A program made the position numbers and the translations under genes. From NCBI GenBank assembly GCA_009829735.1, contig CM020618.1:43290878-43354877 (forward strand): DNA of 64,000 nt. Direction: 5' to 3'. The DNA comes from Pyropia yezoensis. Taxonomy: Eukaryota > Rhodophyta > Bangiophyceae > Bangiales > Bangiaceae. Below are positions 32,413 through 45,200 of the stretch, piece after piece. The notes beneath the pieces are model-generated. The model ran no database searches. It worked only from the letters and a program-made list of their open reading frames with translations, and was not told where the DNA came from. The number at the start of each line of letters is the position of its first letter. The stretch's first letter is position 1.

Positions 32413-35024
32413 CTAGTACATCCTGTCGGGGGCCACAATGTTGATGTGCTCCCGGCCCGGTAGACCTGGCTGCCTCCACCTACGGCGGACGTTGTCCCAC
32501 CAGCTCTTCCAGACACCTCCAGAGCTTGAAAGGTAGTCCATGTCACCAATCACGTGGAGATGGCTCTGTGCCCGCGACATCATGACGTTCACGCGCCGCT
32601 CGTCGGACAAAAAGTCGGTGTTCCCGCCGGGTGGCGCCCCAGGCTCTGACCGCACGAGGGAGAGTATGACACAGTCCACAGAAGCGCCTTGGCAGCCATC
32701 CACGGTGGACACCCTGACGTCGGCACATGGTCTGCGGGGCAGCCGCCTGCTGTCTCTCACCGACTGCACCACTTCCTTCAGCTTGTTCCGCTGCGCAGTG
32801 TACGGGGTGATGAGCATCACCTTGAGCTCGGTAGCCCCGCTGGACGTCGCCCACGCCAGCAGTAGATCCGTAAGAGCCATCTCGACCAACCGAAGCTCTG
32901 CAACGTTCATCAGGCTCTTGTTGTTGGAGGTGGTGGAACCCGACTTGTGCGCCCGATCGTTGGCCGGCAGGCGGGAAGTGTCTGTCACTTGCAGCCCGCC
33001 AAAGCGAATACGCCGACTCGGATGGTTTAGCCACGCGGGTGTTCCAAACCCCTCCTCATGGCGGGCCTTGGGCCCGCGCCCGTCCGACCATAGGCCAATG
33101 TGCCGGTAAAAGATTTGTCGGAGGAGGGACCATAACAGCGGCCGCATGCGGTACTGCACGGAGAGGATGACGCAAGCGGACAGAAACCGGGCGAGCCGCT
33201 CAAAAACGCTGGACGTCATTGGCCGTGTCTCGCCCCTGTACTCCATGCCGGCGCTCGGCCTCAGCTGGGCATTGTCGCCAACAAGGACAATGCACTTGGT
33301 CCGCTCTGCCGGATGACCGTCCTCTTCTTCATCTGACGAGCCACCCGCACGCCCGGCCCGCTTCTGGGCGCGAACAATGGCGGCGACAGACGCAGGGACG
33401 CTTGTTGCCGCACCCTCGTCAATGATAATGGCGTCAAAGCCTTGACCGCCCACAAGCGCCCCCGTCGACGTTGACGTGGTAGTGACAATGACGGACGCCG
33501 CCCACGATGCGCTTGCGGAGCTCCCGTTCCGCACGCTGCTGGCGGACGCAAGGCAGCCTCCAGGGCTTGCTCCGCATCGGCACATTCCTCGAGGAGGTTT
33601 TGTGACCCACCTGAGCCCAGCTCTGCACCCTGGGCGCGGGAACGATCATCCACACGACCGCCCACATCGGCCACCCGTGCCCTTGCCCGTTCCACTGCGG
33701 CTGTCACGGACGGGTAGGCGAAGGGGAGGCGCTCATCCACCACGGCGTCAATGTGCGTTGTCCTGCACGGTGGCCATCCGGAGGGGGCTCACCCACACGG
33801 AGGAGCGTCACGGCGTCGGTTTCCGCGCCACCATGTCGACTCGCAGCCCCGGCGAACAGAAAACTCGTGCACTGCGTCCAACAGCTCGTCACACGCCGTG
33901 TTTGTGCGCGACGTCAGCAGCACCCGCCCATCGGGCAGCGTCTCAAGGACCATGTCCACCATGGACACAATGGCGCGTGTCTTGCCGTCCCAGGGGGGCC
34001 CGCCACCAGCTGCACGTCCACACTCGTCCGACAACAGCCCCCGGCGCATGCAATCGACTGCGCGCCACTGGAACTCGTCCAGGTGGGCGTAGCGTGGAGG
34101 AGCACTCTGCAGGGGGGGGGGGGGCCGGTGCCGGTACAGGTACCACCTGCTGTCCCCCGTGCGGAGGCGTTGCTTCGATGGCGAGCGCCCTCTGCATGAC
34201 TGGCGGAAGAAGGCCCCAGTGGCCGAGGCCGCCAAACTCGCGGCTGTCCGACAGGACACTATGAGACAGGGTGACGACCACATTCGCCGTCCGGCGATGG
34301 AGCATCCGCCGCACGTCTGAACGACGCACCGCAAACCACCACCGCCGGGGGGACCGGATGCGCCACCGTGGCGCGCCGTGCCGGCGTCATTGTCCTGCTC
34401 GTCCAGCCCCGGGCCAGGCGTCTTGTCCACCCACCACTCGCCTGCCCCCGTGGGCGGTGGGCCACCAACCCCCCCGCCGGGCTGCCCCTCCTTGTCCCCG
34501 CAGCGGCCAATAAACACCGCGTCCACGGGGGTGCTGCACACCGAGCCGACGGGTTCCGGTACCCAAAAGGCACACAAATCACCCGGGGTGGCGTCTGTGG
34601 GGTCCACTTGACACTCTCCCCCGCGGTCCTTGTGGCGGCGGTGGTGGCGCCCAGCGGATCCCCCGGTAGGGCGGCCGCCCCCACCGGGGGGACCACCCCG
34701 GGGGGCGGGCATACGCACGAGCACGTTGCACATGCGACACGCCCGCGGGTCGTCCAGTATGGAGCCCCCCACCTGCGGCGACGACAGGGTGATGGGCGCG
34801 TCGATGCGAGCCACGCCAAAGCGGGAGCACAATGACGACGTGGTCACGCGCCCACTGCGGCCGCCGCCGCCGCCATGGCCCTTGTTGCTGCTGCCTTCGA
34901 TAGACTGCGCCACCGCGTCTGTACCGCGGGCGGCGAGCTGGCACAAGTGGCCACAACGATGGCCTGCAGTGGCCCCCAGGTCCTCTTGCGTACAACGGGG
35001 ACGGGCGCAGGTGGGTTGGGACAC
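32413..35024 (-). CDS. UPF1-type SF1 helicase, reading frame interrupted
   Basis: Superfamily 1 RNA/DNA helicase of the UPF1/senataxin group. In the N-terminal part are RACRMCNVLVRM and a Q-motif-like segment (HLDEFQWRAVDCMRRG). Then come GKTRAIVSMVDMV (Walker A, about 33980), VLLTSRTNTACDELLDAVHEF (motif Ia), FDAIIIDEGA (motif II, with Gly in place of the usual Ala after DE), VLVGDNAQLRPS (motif III), LSVQYRMRP (motif IV), VSTVDGCQGASVDCVILSLVRS (motif V) and DERRVNVMMSRAQSHLHVIGD (motif VI). Motifs lie in order but in more than one frame; changes occur at the Walker A (beside a G/C run) and between about 33590 and 33800. Either assembly errors, short introns or decay would explain this. The gene may extend upstream towards the assembly gap. 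Its place beside the Fanzor-like gene and a transposase-like gene suggests it is cargo or machinery of a mobile element, but a host gene is possible. Confidence 0.7.
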
Positions 35025-35377
35025 CCTTCCACCCCGACTCGGACGTACAGAGCGTCAACTGAACCGAGCGCCACCCGATCGCCATCCGCGCCACACAGTG
35101 TGGGAGGACTGGCCTGGCTGGCACCACCCCCCGCCGCCGCCGCCGCCGCGCGGGCAGAGGTGCAGCAGTGGGAGACGCGTCCCCCCCAGCCGGGGAACCG
35201 ATACAAGGGCCTCCTACGCCGGCAGTCCAACCTCCGACAACTGCCGCACCCGCGTCTGCAACTGCAGGCAAAGCGGGAGAGGGCTCCTCCCCCCGAGCCA
35301 CTGCCGTGCCCACCGCAGCACCCCCGCCGTGTCGGTTGCTGCAGCAGTACCCGGTTCAGCAGGTGCACCTCCGCCAA

Positions 35378-35877
35378 NNNNNNNNNNNNNNNNNNNNNNN
35401 NNNNNNNNNNNNNNNNNNNNNNNNNNNNNNNNNNNNNNNNNNNNNNNNNNNNNNNNNNNNNNNNNNNNNNNNNNNNNNNNNNNNNNNNNNNNNNNNNNNN
35501 NNNNNNNNNNNNNNNNNNNNNNNNNNNNNNNNNNNNNNNNNNNNNNNNNNNNNNNNNNNNNNNNNNNNNNNNNNNNNNNNNNNNNNNNNNNNNNNNNNNN
35601 NNNNNNNNNNNNNNNNNNNNNNNNNNNNNNNNNNNNNNNNNNNNNNNNNNNNNNNNNNNNNNNNNNNNNNNNNNNNNNNNNNNNNNNNNNNNNNNNNNNN
35701 NNNNNNNNNNNNNNNNNNNNNNNNNNNNNNNNNNNNNNNNNNNNNNNNNNNNNNNNNNNNNNNNNNNNNNNNNNNNNNNNNNNNNNNNNNNNNNNNNNNN
35801 NNNNNNNNNNNNNNNNNNNNNNNNNNNNNNNNNNNNNNNNNNNNNNNNNNNNNNNNNNNNNNNNNNNNNNNNNNNNN
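35378..35877. other. Assembly gap of 500 N
   Basis: Exactly 500 unknown bases, a conventional placeholder, so the true length is unknown. It cuts the accessory island between the helicase and the transposase-like gene; both may continue into it. Confidence 0.99.
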
Positions 35878-37300
35878 GCACCCATGCAGCCGAGGGAATA
35901 CCATTCTCTATGGCGTTTTCCCATGCAAGAAGGATGACCACGACGCCCTATCAAGAATGGCTGCTGTGTACGTCCCAGATATCGATGCTCTACGTACGGG
36001 CGGAGTGGAGGTGTCTGGAGAACGCCGCGCCGTGCGGCTCATCCTATTGGGTGACTACTGCTTCATCACGCTTTGGTGTGGCCATATGGGCGCCAGCAGC
36101 CGCATGCCGTGTGTGTACTGCACAGCAATGCGATGCCGCACAGCGCGCAACGGCTCATTGGTGGACCAGTATGGGGACATGCAAGCGGGGAGCAAGGCAC
36201 GTGGCACCCTGCGCACACGTCAACATATGGAGGAAATGGCAGCGGCATATCAAGACGGCGGCAACGCAAGTCGCGGGACTCCGCTGTCATTAAAGGAGCA
36301 CCTGTCCATTGAGCGGCGCCCCCTGCTCATCCTCGACCCAAGCCATATATCTCCAATGCCTTTGCATTTGGTTTTGGGTATCACTGTATGGCTCCTCCGT
36401 CTGGGGATTGAGGCTGTATACTTTTACAACGGGCTGGCGTGCGCGCGCATGTACGCTGAGAACCTGGCGCGAGTGCTGCGGCACGGGGTCGGGGGTCAAA
36501 CCTAAGCCTTACTTCGGGGGGGCCTTCGAGGCCGACAATGCCAGCGCATTGGGCGCCGGCTTTCCATGGTGTGCTCGCTATTGGACGGCAGCGTGCCCGA
36601 GTGGGTAAGCACGGCGTATGCGAGCGCCTGTGCGACGTGGCGGGAGCTGCTGCCAGTGCTGACCGCGGTCGCTTCCATACCCAAGGACGACGTGACACTT
36701 TTCAGACGTAACGCTGCCCAGCTGGTGGACGGTCTTAAACAACACTTTGAGTGGTCGTCTGTCACGCCCAAGCTGCACGTGCTGGCGTGCCACGCCCCAG
36801 ACTTCCTCGCGCTGTTTGGCAGCCTGGGCCGATACAGTGAGCAAGGACTCGAGGCATGGCACGGGCATTTTAACCAGAATGCAAACCAGTATGCGGCTGA
36901 CAGCTTCCTGGAGAGCTGCCTGGCCTACGTGCGGCGCGTCGCTGTGAGCCGTGCGCCAGGCAACGGGGCGTACAACCGCGGAGTGCGGCGGGCCTCAGCG
37001 CCGGACGGCGCCCGGGTCGCGAAGAATCTGGCTGACAAGCGGACCGCTGTGGGGCGGGCAGCCGCTGGAGGGCCCCGCCTGGACTCCGCCTCCTGTGCTC
37101 AGAAGCAAGCAGATGAGGCTGCCAAGTGGGCGGCCGACAATCTGGCCTTAGCAGTTCGGAAGATCGATTCGTACCGCCGGCGTGTGGGCGGGACACAGCT
37201 AGAGGCTGGGACGGCAGACTGCCCTGCCGATGGCGAGGACCACTATGAGGAGCTGTTGGAAGCCGAAACGGCGTGCCTGTTGAGTTCAGGAGAGGAGTAA
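35878..37300 (+). mobile_element. Transposase-like gene of unassigned family, 5' end in the gap
   Basis: Encodes a protein resembling transposon-borne proteins seen in several eukaryotes. The first part holds LILLGDYCFITLWCGHMGASSRMPCVYCTAM (a Gly-Asp followed by a CxxC pair) and LLILDPSHISPMPLHLVLGIT. The second part holds TPKLHVLACHAPDFLALFGSLGRYSEQG-LEAWHGHFNQN, a conserved His/Glu-rich block that could form part of a DDE-type active site. The tail is Ala/Lys/Arg-rich with a C-terminal coiled-coil-like stretch. The two parts share a frame but a stop and a short segment in another frame lie between them (about 36500-36610, next to a G run). The superfamily is not certain; I do not recognise it as MULE, hAT or CACTA. 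No terminal repeats found. Confidence 0.55.
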
Positions 37301-38486
37301 AGAAATCCGCGCGTGTTTTATTGAGACGCTGGCCGTTCCCTCGACTCGGTGCATCGCTCGACGACTCGGAGCGCCGGCGCGCGGCGCGCCGGCAAGCGGC
37401 CCTCGCGCCATTGGGTCACATGTCCGTCCCGCCTGTCTGCGATGGGCAGTCACCCGTGCGCATGGCGGGTCCCAAGGACACGGGGCGATGACTCGCTTGG
37501 CAGGCTGTGGGTAAGCAAGCCTGGTCGGCGTGGCCCGCTCGTATTCTGTCGGTTGTCTTGGTGTGGTTCCGTGTCCTGTCCTGTGTGGCGGCCAAGTCAT
37601 CCATTCTCAGCAACTGCCGACGTGCGCTCGGTCGAGACATTTGGAGAATTCTCACGATCGGTGTTGAGGAAGCCACGGTTTGGCTTCATGAATGGACTGC
37701 TGGGGGCCCCCTCAGGCACCACCCGCGAGGATGCAGCCAGCCACGTTGCCGGGTTCAGAGGATCTTCGGAATGCTCAGTCGTGATAGCTGACGCCCCTCC
37801 CAGTCACCAATCACCTGGCTCAGAACTTTCAGAGCTTCCGTGGCCGCCAATCGAGCAGCGCGCATCCTGCGGAAACCCGTATGTCCGCTCAGATGGGGTC
37901 TTAACTGGGTGTGTGGGAGCGGGGGGTGCCGGCGGGCGATACGCTGAGGCGGGTCGGTCGAGGATTTCGGCCGTGCCCCGCGGGCCCGCGCGGCCAGCCC
38001 CGGCCGCGTTGGTTTTGCCACGGCCGTGCGGTGGCGCTCCGGGCGGCGGGCGCTCCCACGCGGCGGGAGGCGTCATGACGCCGCCAGGTGGCCGGGTAGT
38101 GTGGGGTGAGGGTTTGACAGATGTGTGCTGCGAGAGTCACGGCCGGGGGGCGGGCGGGTCGTGCGGCCCGGGTGGGTGGCACACCCGTGGGAGCACAGGG
38201 GCAAGGCAGGGCGCTTGCTGGGGAGGGGGCCCCGCGTACGGGGCGACGAGGCCCGTGCCACGAGGGGAAAAACACAGAGGAACCACCACACCACCCGCGT
38301 CCACGCCCCCCGCGTCACAGGCACGCACAAAAAAAAAAAGAACAGAAACAGACAACACACACGCACAGGGAACCACACGCACAACAAAAAAAACACACAC
38401 AATACGTACACACACGTATACACTAAAGCTGTGGGACAGAGCAAGGAGGGGAGGACGGGAGCCCCCGTCCCCCCCCCTCCCACCCT
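37301..38486. other. Intergenic stretch with a hairpin
   Basis: Starts with a perfect inverted repeat GCCGGCGCGC-G-GCGCGCCGGC (37373-37393) just after the transposase-like gene. A 28-bp segment at 37882-37909 resembles one at 4089-4116. From 38320 to 38430 it is A/C-rich (CACACA, poly-A), probably the 3' end of the HECT gene. Open frames here show no domain. Confidence 0.5.
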
Positions 38487-39242
38487 CTACGAAAGAAGAA
38501 AGCTGCCCTGCCCCTCCATCATGGCGTACTGCATGCGCTCCTTGAGGATCTCGTACGAGGTATACTGGGGAAGCTTGAGGTAGCTGCTGCACGTGCTCAC
38601 CGTCGGCAGGCACTCGTCGGCCCGCCGCCCGCCGTCGGCGGTGCGCTTGACAATCGTCAGCCGCGGGTGGAGGCCGAGGAGGCCGCCCACGGGCAGCGCA
38701 GGGGAGCCAGTTGCAAAGAGCAAGAAGCGGCGCTGGTCCTCCCCGCCCAGTTCAGAGAGGAAGCGGAGGAGGAAGCCCACAGCCTCGCTCTCGTGCGAAA
38801 AGCCGTGGTCGCACCTGGTGGCGCGGACGAGGAACTCGCGGTCCCACGGCTCAAACGACGGGCCGCAGAGGAGGAGCTCCATCTCGGACGGCTCGAAGAG
38901 GAGCAGGCTCGCCACATCAAGCACCTCGGCGTAGCCTCCAAGAAACGCCCCCACCTGCCGCCGCACGCCGTCCACCAGCACCGTCCGCACGACAGCAGTC
39001 ACGTACGCGAGCACATTGTGCGCGCCGACCTCCACCTGGGCGCCGTTGGGGACCAGCTCCAGGTCGTCCGCGCCAGGGACGGTGAAGGAGAGGCACAGCG
39101 ACGCGATAGCGTCGCCGTCGCCGGCGGTGAGCATGCCCACCAGCTGGGATAGAGACTTCGCCAGCTGCGCGTCTACCTGCGCCAGCGTCTGGAGGCCGAG
39201 GGGGTCCATGGGCTGCTGCAGCGGCAGCGCTGCCGTCGACGA

Positions 39243-39287
<45 letters not shown>

Positions 39288-42200
39288 AGCGGGCGGCGCC
39301 TCCTCCTCCCCAGATGGGGGCACTTCGGACGTCGCCGCTGACGCAGGCAGCTTGGCATCCTGTGCTGGCGCTGCCGCCCCCGCCCCTGACGCCACTGCGG
39401 ATGTACCCGTCGCCTGGCCCGACGATGCCGCACCCGCCTCCGTCGCGGACGCCTCCTCTGAGGCTACGCCCGCCGCCTCACCCACGGCCGCCGCGTCACT
39501 ACCGCCCACGGCTGTCGCGTTCCCGGCCAGCCCAGCGCCAGCCGCCGACGCTGCACCGGCCGCGTCGGGGGTGGCCATCTCGGCCTTGCCATTGACCCCG
39601 GCAGCGGTTGCCTGCTCGCGCGACGCGAGCATCTCTGCCGCCTCGGCGCGGAGGAGCGCACAAAACACAGGCGACAGGCGGAGGTCCAGCAGCCGACCAT
39701 CCGAGAGGGCCTTCCCGACGATGCGCCCACAAAAGCGGAAAAGCTCGAGCGCCCGGCGTGCCTCACCGCCTGTAGCGGTCGGCGACAGGGGCGCTGGGAA
39801 AAGGCCATGACCCGTTGGCACTACAAACGGCGACGCCTCGTCTGTCATGGGGCATGCACTGTCCGCGACGGGGTCACCCTCATCCCCGCCGCCACCACCG
39901 CCGCCGCCGCCACCACCACCACCACCGACGCCGCCACCAGGGAGCACCGTAATGCCGGGGTGAGCGGCCGAGCGGCCCGTGACAGCGCCACGACGCCCAC
40001 CCGCACCGCCGCCAGCGCCCGATCGTCGCTTGCCCTTGCCCTTGCCGGTGGCGCGACCGCCACTTGGCGGCGGCTTGGCGTCTGACCCACCCGTCGGCGG
40101 CTTAGCAACTGCCGAAGCCTCGATGTGCTCGGAGCGCCACAGCTTGTAAGATGAGCGCTGGAGCTCACGAGAGGCCAGAGTATAGAACTCAAGCGTCGGC
40201 CCTAGGCCGGTGCCCACTTCGTCAAAGTACTCGACTTCCAGCACCGTCTTGTGGGCCGCGTACAGCTGCATCACCTTGACCGCACTTTCCAGCAGCCGTG
40301 ACCGACGGATACGCACCTTTTGGCGCTGGATGCGGCCGATACGAGCCTCTGAGATGGACCCGCGGTACGAGGTGCCACCGCCGCCTGATGAGCCGGTGCC
40401 TGACGCACTCTGCGAGTCGGCCCGCGTTTGGAGCCGGTGCAGCGCGCGCGTGACGCCCAAGGCGGTCGAATAAAACAGCTCCCGGCGAGTCTCGAAGGAA
40501 AGGATGAATGGCGAGTCGCGCGCGAGCACGTTGCACCACGCGGGGATAGTCTCCCCACACAAGGCAAGTGGATCAGACAGCTGGCGCATGAGCTTGGCGT
40601 CCAGCCGTGCCGACGCGTACGACTCAGCCACGGCAGAAGGGGGCAGCAGCGGCACCGCCCGCCCCGAACATGACGATGCCACGACGGCGGCCGCCACGGC
40701 AGAGGCCTCCGCGACAGCAGCATCAGGACAGTCGGCAGCGGCAGTTCGGTCATCGACCTCATCCACCTCGTCGTCTGTGACGGCAACGGCAGCTGGGGTG
40801 CTCGTGTTCGCTGCCACAAAGTCGCTCAGGCCTTGGGTCGACAGCGTCGGCGGCCCGTTCGGCCTCGCCCTCAAGTTGGTGTCCACCCAACGCAAATAGA
40901 GCAGCAGCTTGACCGCTGCGGCGGTCGAAGGCGGAAGGCCCGGTGACACAACCTGCTCGGGAACCTCAAAGTCCAGCTGCACAGGCGCGCCAGCGATAAC
41001 GGTGGCGGCAGTATCAGCGTCGCTCGAGACAACTGGCAGCGATCCACCCTCACGAGGGGCAGAGGCAGCCACAGTGGCCTCGCTATTAGTCCCACCGCCG
41101 CCGTCGACAGCGCCGGCACTATCGCGGCTGGCCTCGCCGGACGGGGCGGACGCACCCACCGCGCCACTCGCGTCGGCCGCGGCACTTGCCCCATCCACAG
41201 TCGGCCCTGCAGAGCTCCCACCGCCACCCCCGCCTGTTGCAGCGTGCTCGTCTCCCCGCTGCTTCTTCTGGCTGCGCGTGAGCCGGCCGCCGCGCCCCTC
41301 TGGACGCTCCCCAAACTGATCTCCAGAGCCACCACTGGACAGGCCCGCTGACGCTGCCGCGGCGCGCTTAGCTGGCGACGTCGTGGCTGCTGGGCTGGCC
41401 GCCGCTGCAGCCGTCGTTGCCGCTGCCGTCCCCGCCGCCGCCGAGTACTCCAGCGTGTGGATGTTGTCCCACAGCCGCCGGCCGCTGTTCGTACCCGAAC
41501 CACCCCCGCCAATGGCGCCGCTACTGCTGCGAAGGACAGCCTGCAGGATGCTGCTATCTTGAGGGATGTCCACTCCATTGAGGTTAAACTGCAGGCGCAG
41601 CGGTGGGCCGGCAGTCGCCTCGAGCGCCCGCCCGTCCACGTCACGAGCGCCGCCGGCAGACGGGTCAAAGGAGCCCCGCCGGCCGCGAGCGCCGCGGCTC
41701 ACAGCTGCCGCATAAGAGCGGGTGAAGCTTGCAGACCGAGACGCTGCCGCGCCCGAGTCGCTCTCTGGGCCACCGTCAACGCCAGCGCCGCCACCACCGC
41801 CGGCGCCACCAGGCGACGGGTCGCCACCGCGCCGCAGAGCATCTAGGTCCAGCTCGACGGGCGGTAACGAAGTGCCCAAACCATCGGCACTGCCAAACGC
41901 GCCGGCAGCGCCGCCGTCATCCATTTCGTCGTCAATCTCATCGCCCTCATCGTCCTCATCCATCGCGTCCTCATCCAGACCGAGCTCCCGGCGCAGCCGA
42001 CTGTTGTCTTCATCGTCCTCCTCCATCTCAAACATCCCCCGCTCCTCAGCCCCATCATCATCATCAGGGCCAGCTGACTCGTCGGCGCCGTCGTCTTCCC
42101 CATCATCATAATGCCCGTCAGCATCATCAAGAGGATCGCCCAGGCCGTGCCCATGAAGACCCTCCTCGTCCTCATCCCCGTCATCGTCGTGCTCCTCGTC

Positions 42201-45200
42201 GTGATCGTCATCCACGTCGCCACTGTCACCTGCGCCCATTGCAAAGCCGTCGTCGATTGGCCCGCTACCGGCAGATGCAGGGCGGACACGACGCCACAGA
42301 AATTCCTGAACCGAGCTCATCGTAGCCAGCGGCTCGATAAGTACCACGTGATGTGAGTAGTCCCGCAGTGACGTCGAAGACGCCGCACGACGAAGGCGTA
42401 GCTTGAACGGCTGCGTCAGCTGGCGGAGACTGTTGCCGACCGCACTAGATGCCGAGATGGCCCCACCCGTGCTGCTGCTGCCGCCAGAGCTGCTGTCGTG
42501 TACAAGCAGTGGCAGCGTATCTTCGGCGGCCAGCACACCAAGGGTCCCAGACACCAGAGTAGAAAAAGAGCTGGCACCCGCGCGACCTAACGCCGACACC
42601 AGCGCCACTGTCCTGCGGGCGCGAACGTCAGGGAGAGAACGACTCTCGAGGTAGTCCACCAGAGACGGCACCAGACCGCTGCGGGACAACTCGAAAGTGG
42701 TAATACCGTCATTGGATGACAGGAGCCTGGCCAGCCGCACCATGGGTTTCACGCCCACGTCGTGCGGTTGAAGCGCCGCCAGCGACTGGCGGAGGCCTGT
42801 CACGGCGGTGAGGACCGAAAACTCCAGACCGTCCTCAGCTGCACCATCGCCGCTCTTCGTCGCCGCCACAGCCTTGCCCTTTTGAGACTTGGTAGCCTTT
42901 CCTCTGCCAGCCTTTGACGACGGGAAGTACGTGTCCAGCACTGCTTGTGCCGTTTCCGACAGCGGCGGGCCAGCGGCAGCGGCCAGTGCCGCAGTGTACG
43001 CCGCACCCGCCATGGATGGGCGATAGGACATGGGCAATGAGCGCAGCGCCGCTTCGCGGTCTGCGAGACGGTTCGCCGCGGTGCTACTTCCAGAAGCGGG
43101 TGCCCTGGCGGTGGATGTCGACGCAGCGAGGCGACGAAGCTCGTGAATAACACCTTCCCGCACAAATGGGGTCTTCATGGCAGGCACCTTGGCCAACGCC
43201 GATCGCGCCAGCGACAGGCCCGTCGCGACCTCAGAAGACAGGCTACTGTCGCGAAGGAGGAGCGCTACGAACGGACCGAGCTGGGCAGTGGGCCCCGCCG
43301 CGGCACGAGCCGCCACCACGCGGGACGGCGACGGCGGCGCTGGCCCGTCCGGCCCGCCCAACGCCAGCGTTCGCAGCAGCGACGGGGACGCCAGGATGAC
43401 AAACTTCTCGAGCGTCGTTAGCGCCAGCCGGCGCGCAGTGGCTGACGAGGAAGCCACAAAAAACTGCATCAGGCACTCAAAGAGAGCGGTGCCAAGAGGG
43501 ACCAAAAGGCCCTCATCCGCGGCCAGCGCAGCACGGCGCTCGGCCATCACCACAGACGCTGTGGACGCTGGCGACGGTCCCGCGGCGGCCATCGCCGCCG
43601 CCGTCGCCGCTGGGTCACCCACCCCAAACACAGACGCCGCCGGCAGAGAACCACTGCTGCGCCGGCGGCGCATCGCGCGGAGCGATGAAACCAGCGCCCC
43701 CGTGCCGTCACCGGGCAAAGAACCCGACGCGGAGCCGGGGCCAGAGGGCCCTCCGGCCGCCGCCGCCGCCGTCGCTGCCGCCACGGCACTGCCGCTGCGA
43801 TTTGCCCCGCCATCAGCACCGCCACCAGCCCCCGAGCGGGTTGATGCACCACCCGCATGCGGGCGGTGGGCGTCCATTTCCGCGACCACACTTCGAGCCA
43901 TTGCCTCCCAGCCGACCGCGCCGGACGTGCCTTCTGGCGGACCACCGCCGCCCGCCGACGCCCCCGACGCTGCTGCCGATGTCGACGCCGATGCCACCGT
44001 CCGTGCCGTTCCAGGTGCCCCCGCTGTACCCGCCGTCCCCGCCGCCGCTGCTGCCGCTGCCGATGACACGCGGCCCGCCGACGCGGCCGGCGGCTGCACA
44101 GCCTGTGGCGCCAACGGTGACGGATCAGGCAGCAGCGCGTCGGCCAGCGCGAGCGCCTCAAGCGCAAACGGGGACCCTCCATCCACAAGGATCGCCGCCA
44201 CTGTCGTGGGCAGGTGGACCATACCAAGCAGCGCGGCAGCGAGCGCCGCACTGCCGCGGGCGGCCGTCGCTAGCAGCCGCAGCGCCGCCGAGTAGGCCGC
44301 CGGTCCCAGCCGCGGGGGCGGGGTAGCCGTAACCAGCGCAGCGGTGCGCTCAAGAAGCTCCCGATCGTCCCCAGCGAGCGTCTCGAGGCGTGACGGCTCC
44401 CGGCGGTAGGCGTCGGCGAGGCGTGCAAGGCCATGCATGGCGCTCTCACGGATCCGAGAGTCAGGCGAGTCAAGCAGGGCCATCAGCGCCGGCCGGGCAG
44501 CAACGACCAGGTCAAACGAGTCGCTCGGCGGGGAGCGGCACAGGTTGGCCGCCGTTGCCGCCGCCGACCGCTGAACGCCGGTGGAGAAAAAGTCAATAAA
44601 CGAAAGGACGGCCGCAAAGCCGCCCGCCCGCACGATCGGTTGCGGGTGGTCAGCTGACAGCTTCTCCAGCGCCGCCAGCGACTGCTCCGCCAAGTCCATG
44701 TACTCAATCGCAATGAGGGAACCGCACAGAGGCGCCGCTGCACCCGCCGACGCAATCGCCGATGCCGACGACGGGAGCGCATCCATCATGTGGGTGAGCG
44801 CCCGGGCAGCGAGGAGCATCGTCTCAGGTGACGCCCCCCCCGTGGCCATGATGGACACCAGCGGCGACGCAAACGCGTCGATAGAAAATGAGGCCATGGA
44901 ATCCTCCGAGCCCACCGACAGGAGCTCACAAAGCTGGGTGAGCGCGCTCATCAAGGACGACTCGTCGCCCGGCTGACGAATGACCGCCAGCACCTGGCGC
45001 AGGCGGGATGCCGCCGACCCCGCCGCGGGGAAGAGGTCATCCAGCCCCGCACCAAGACGGCGGAGCAGCCCTTGCAGTGTGGACGAGTTGGGGTCCAGCC
45101 CGTCGGGCAGGTTGGCAAACGCGCCCGCAGGGTGCGACCCGGGTGGGCCGCTGGACCCACCGCCCCCGTGCCCACTGCCGCCATGCCCATCATCAGGAGC

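Noticed and set aside
32413-35024. Helicase as a Helitron Rep/Pif1 protein
   Set aside because: The motifs are of the UPF1 type, and no HUH nuclease motif is visible.
37349-38545. 398-codon open frame on the plus strand as a gene
   Set aside because: No domain, ends overlapping the HECT 3' end, and codon use unlike the real genes.
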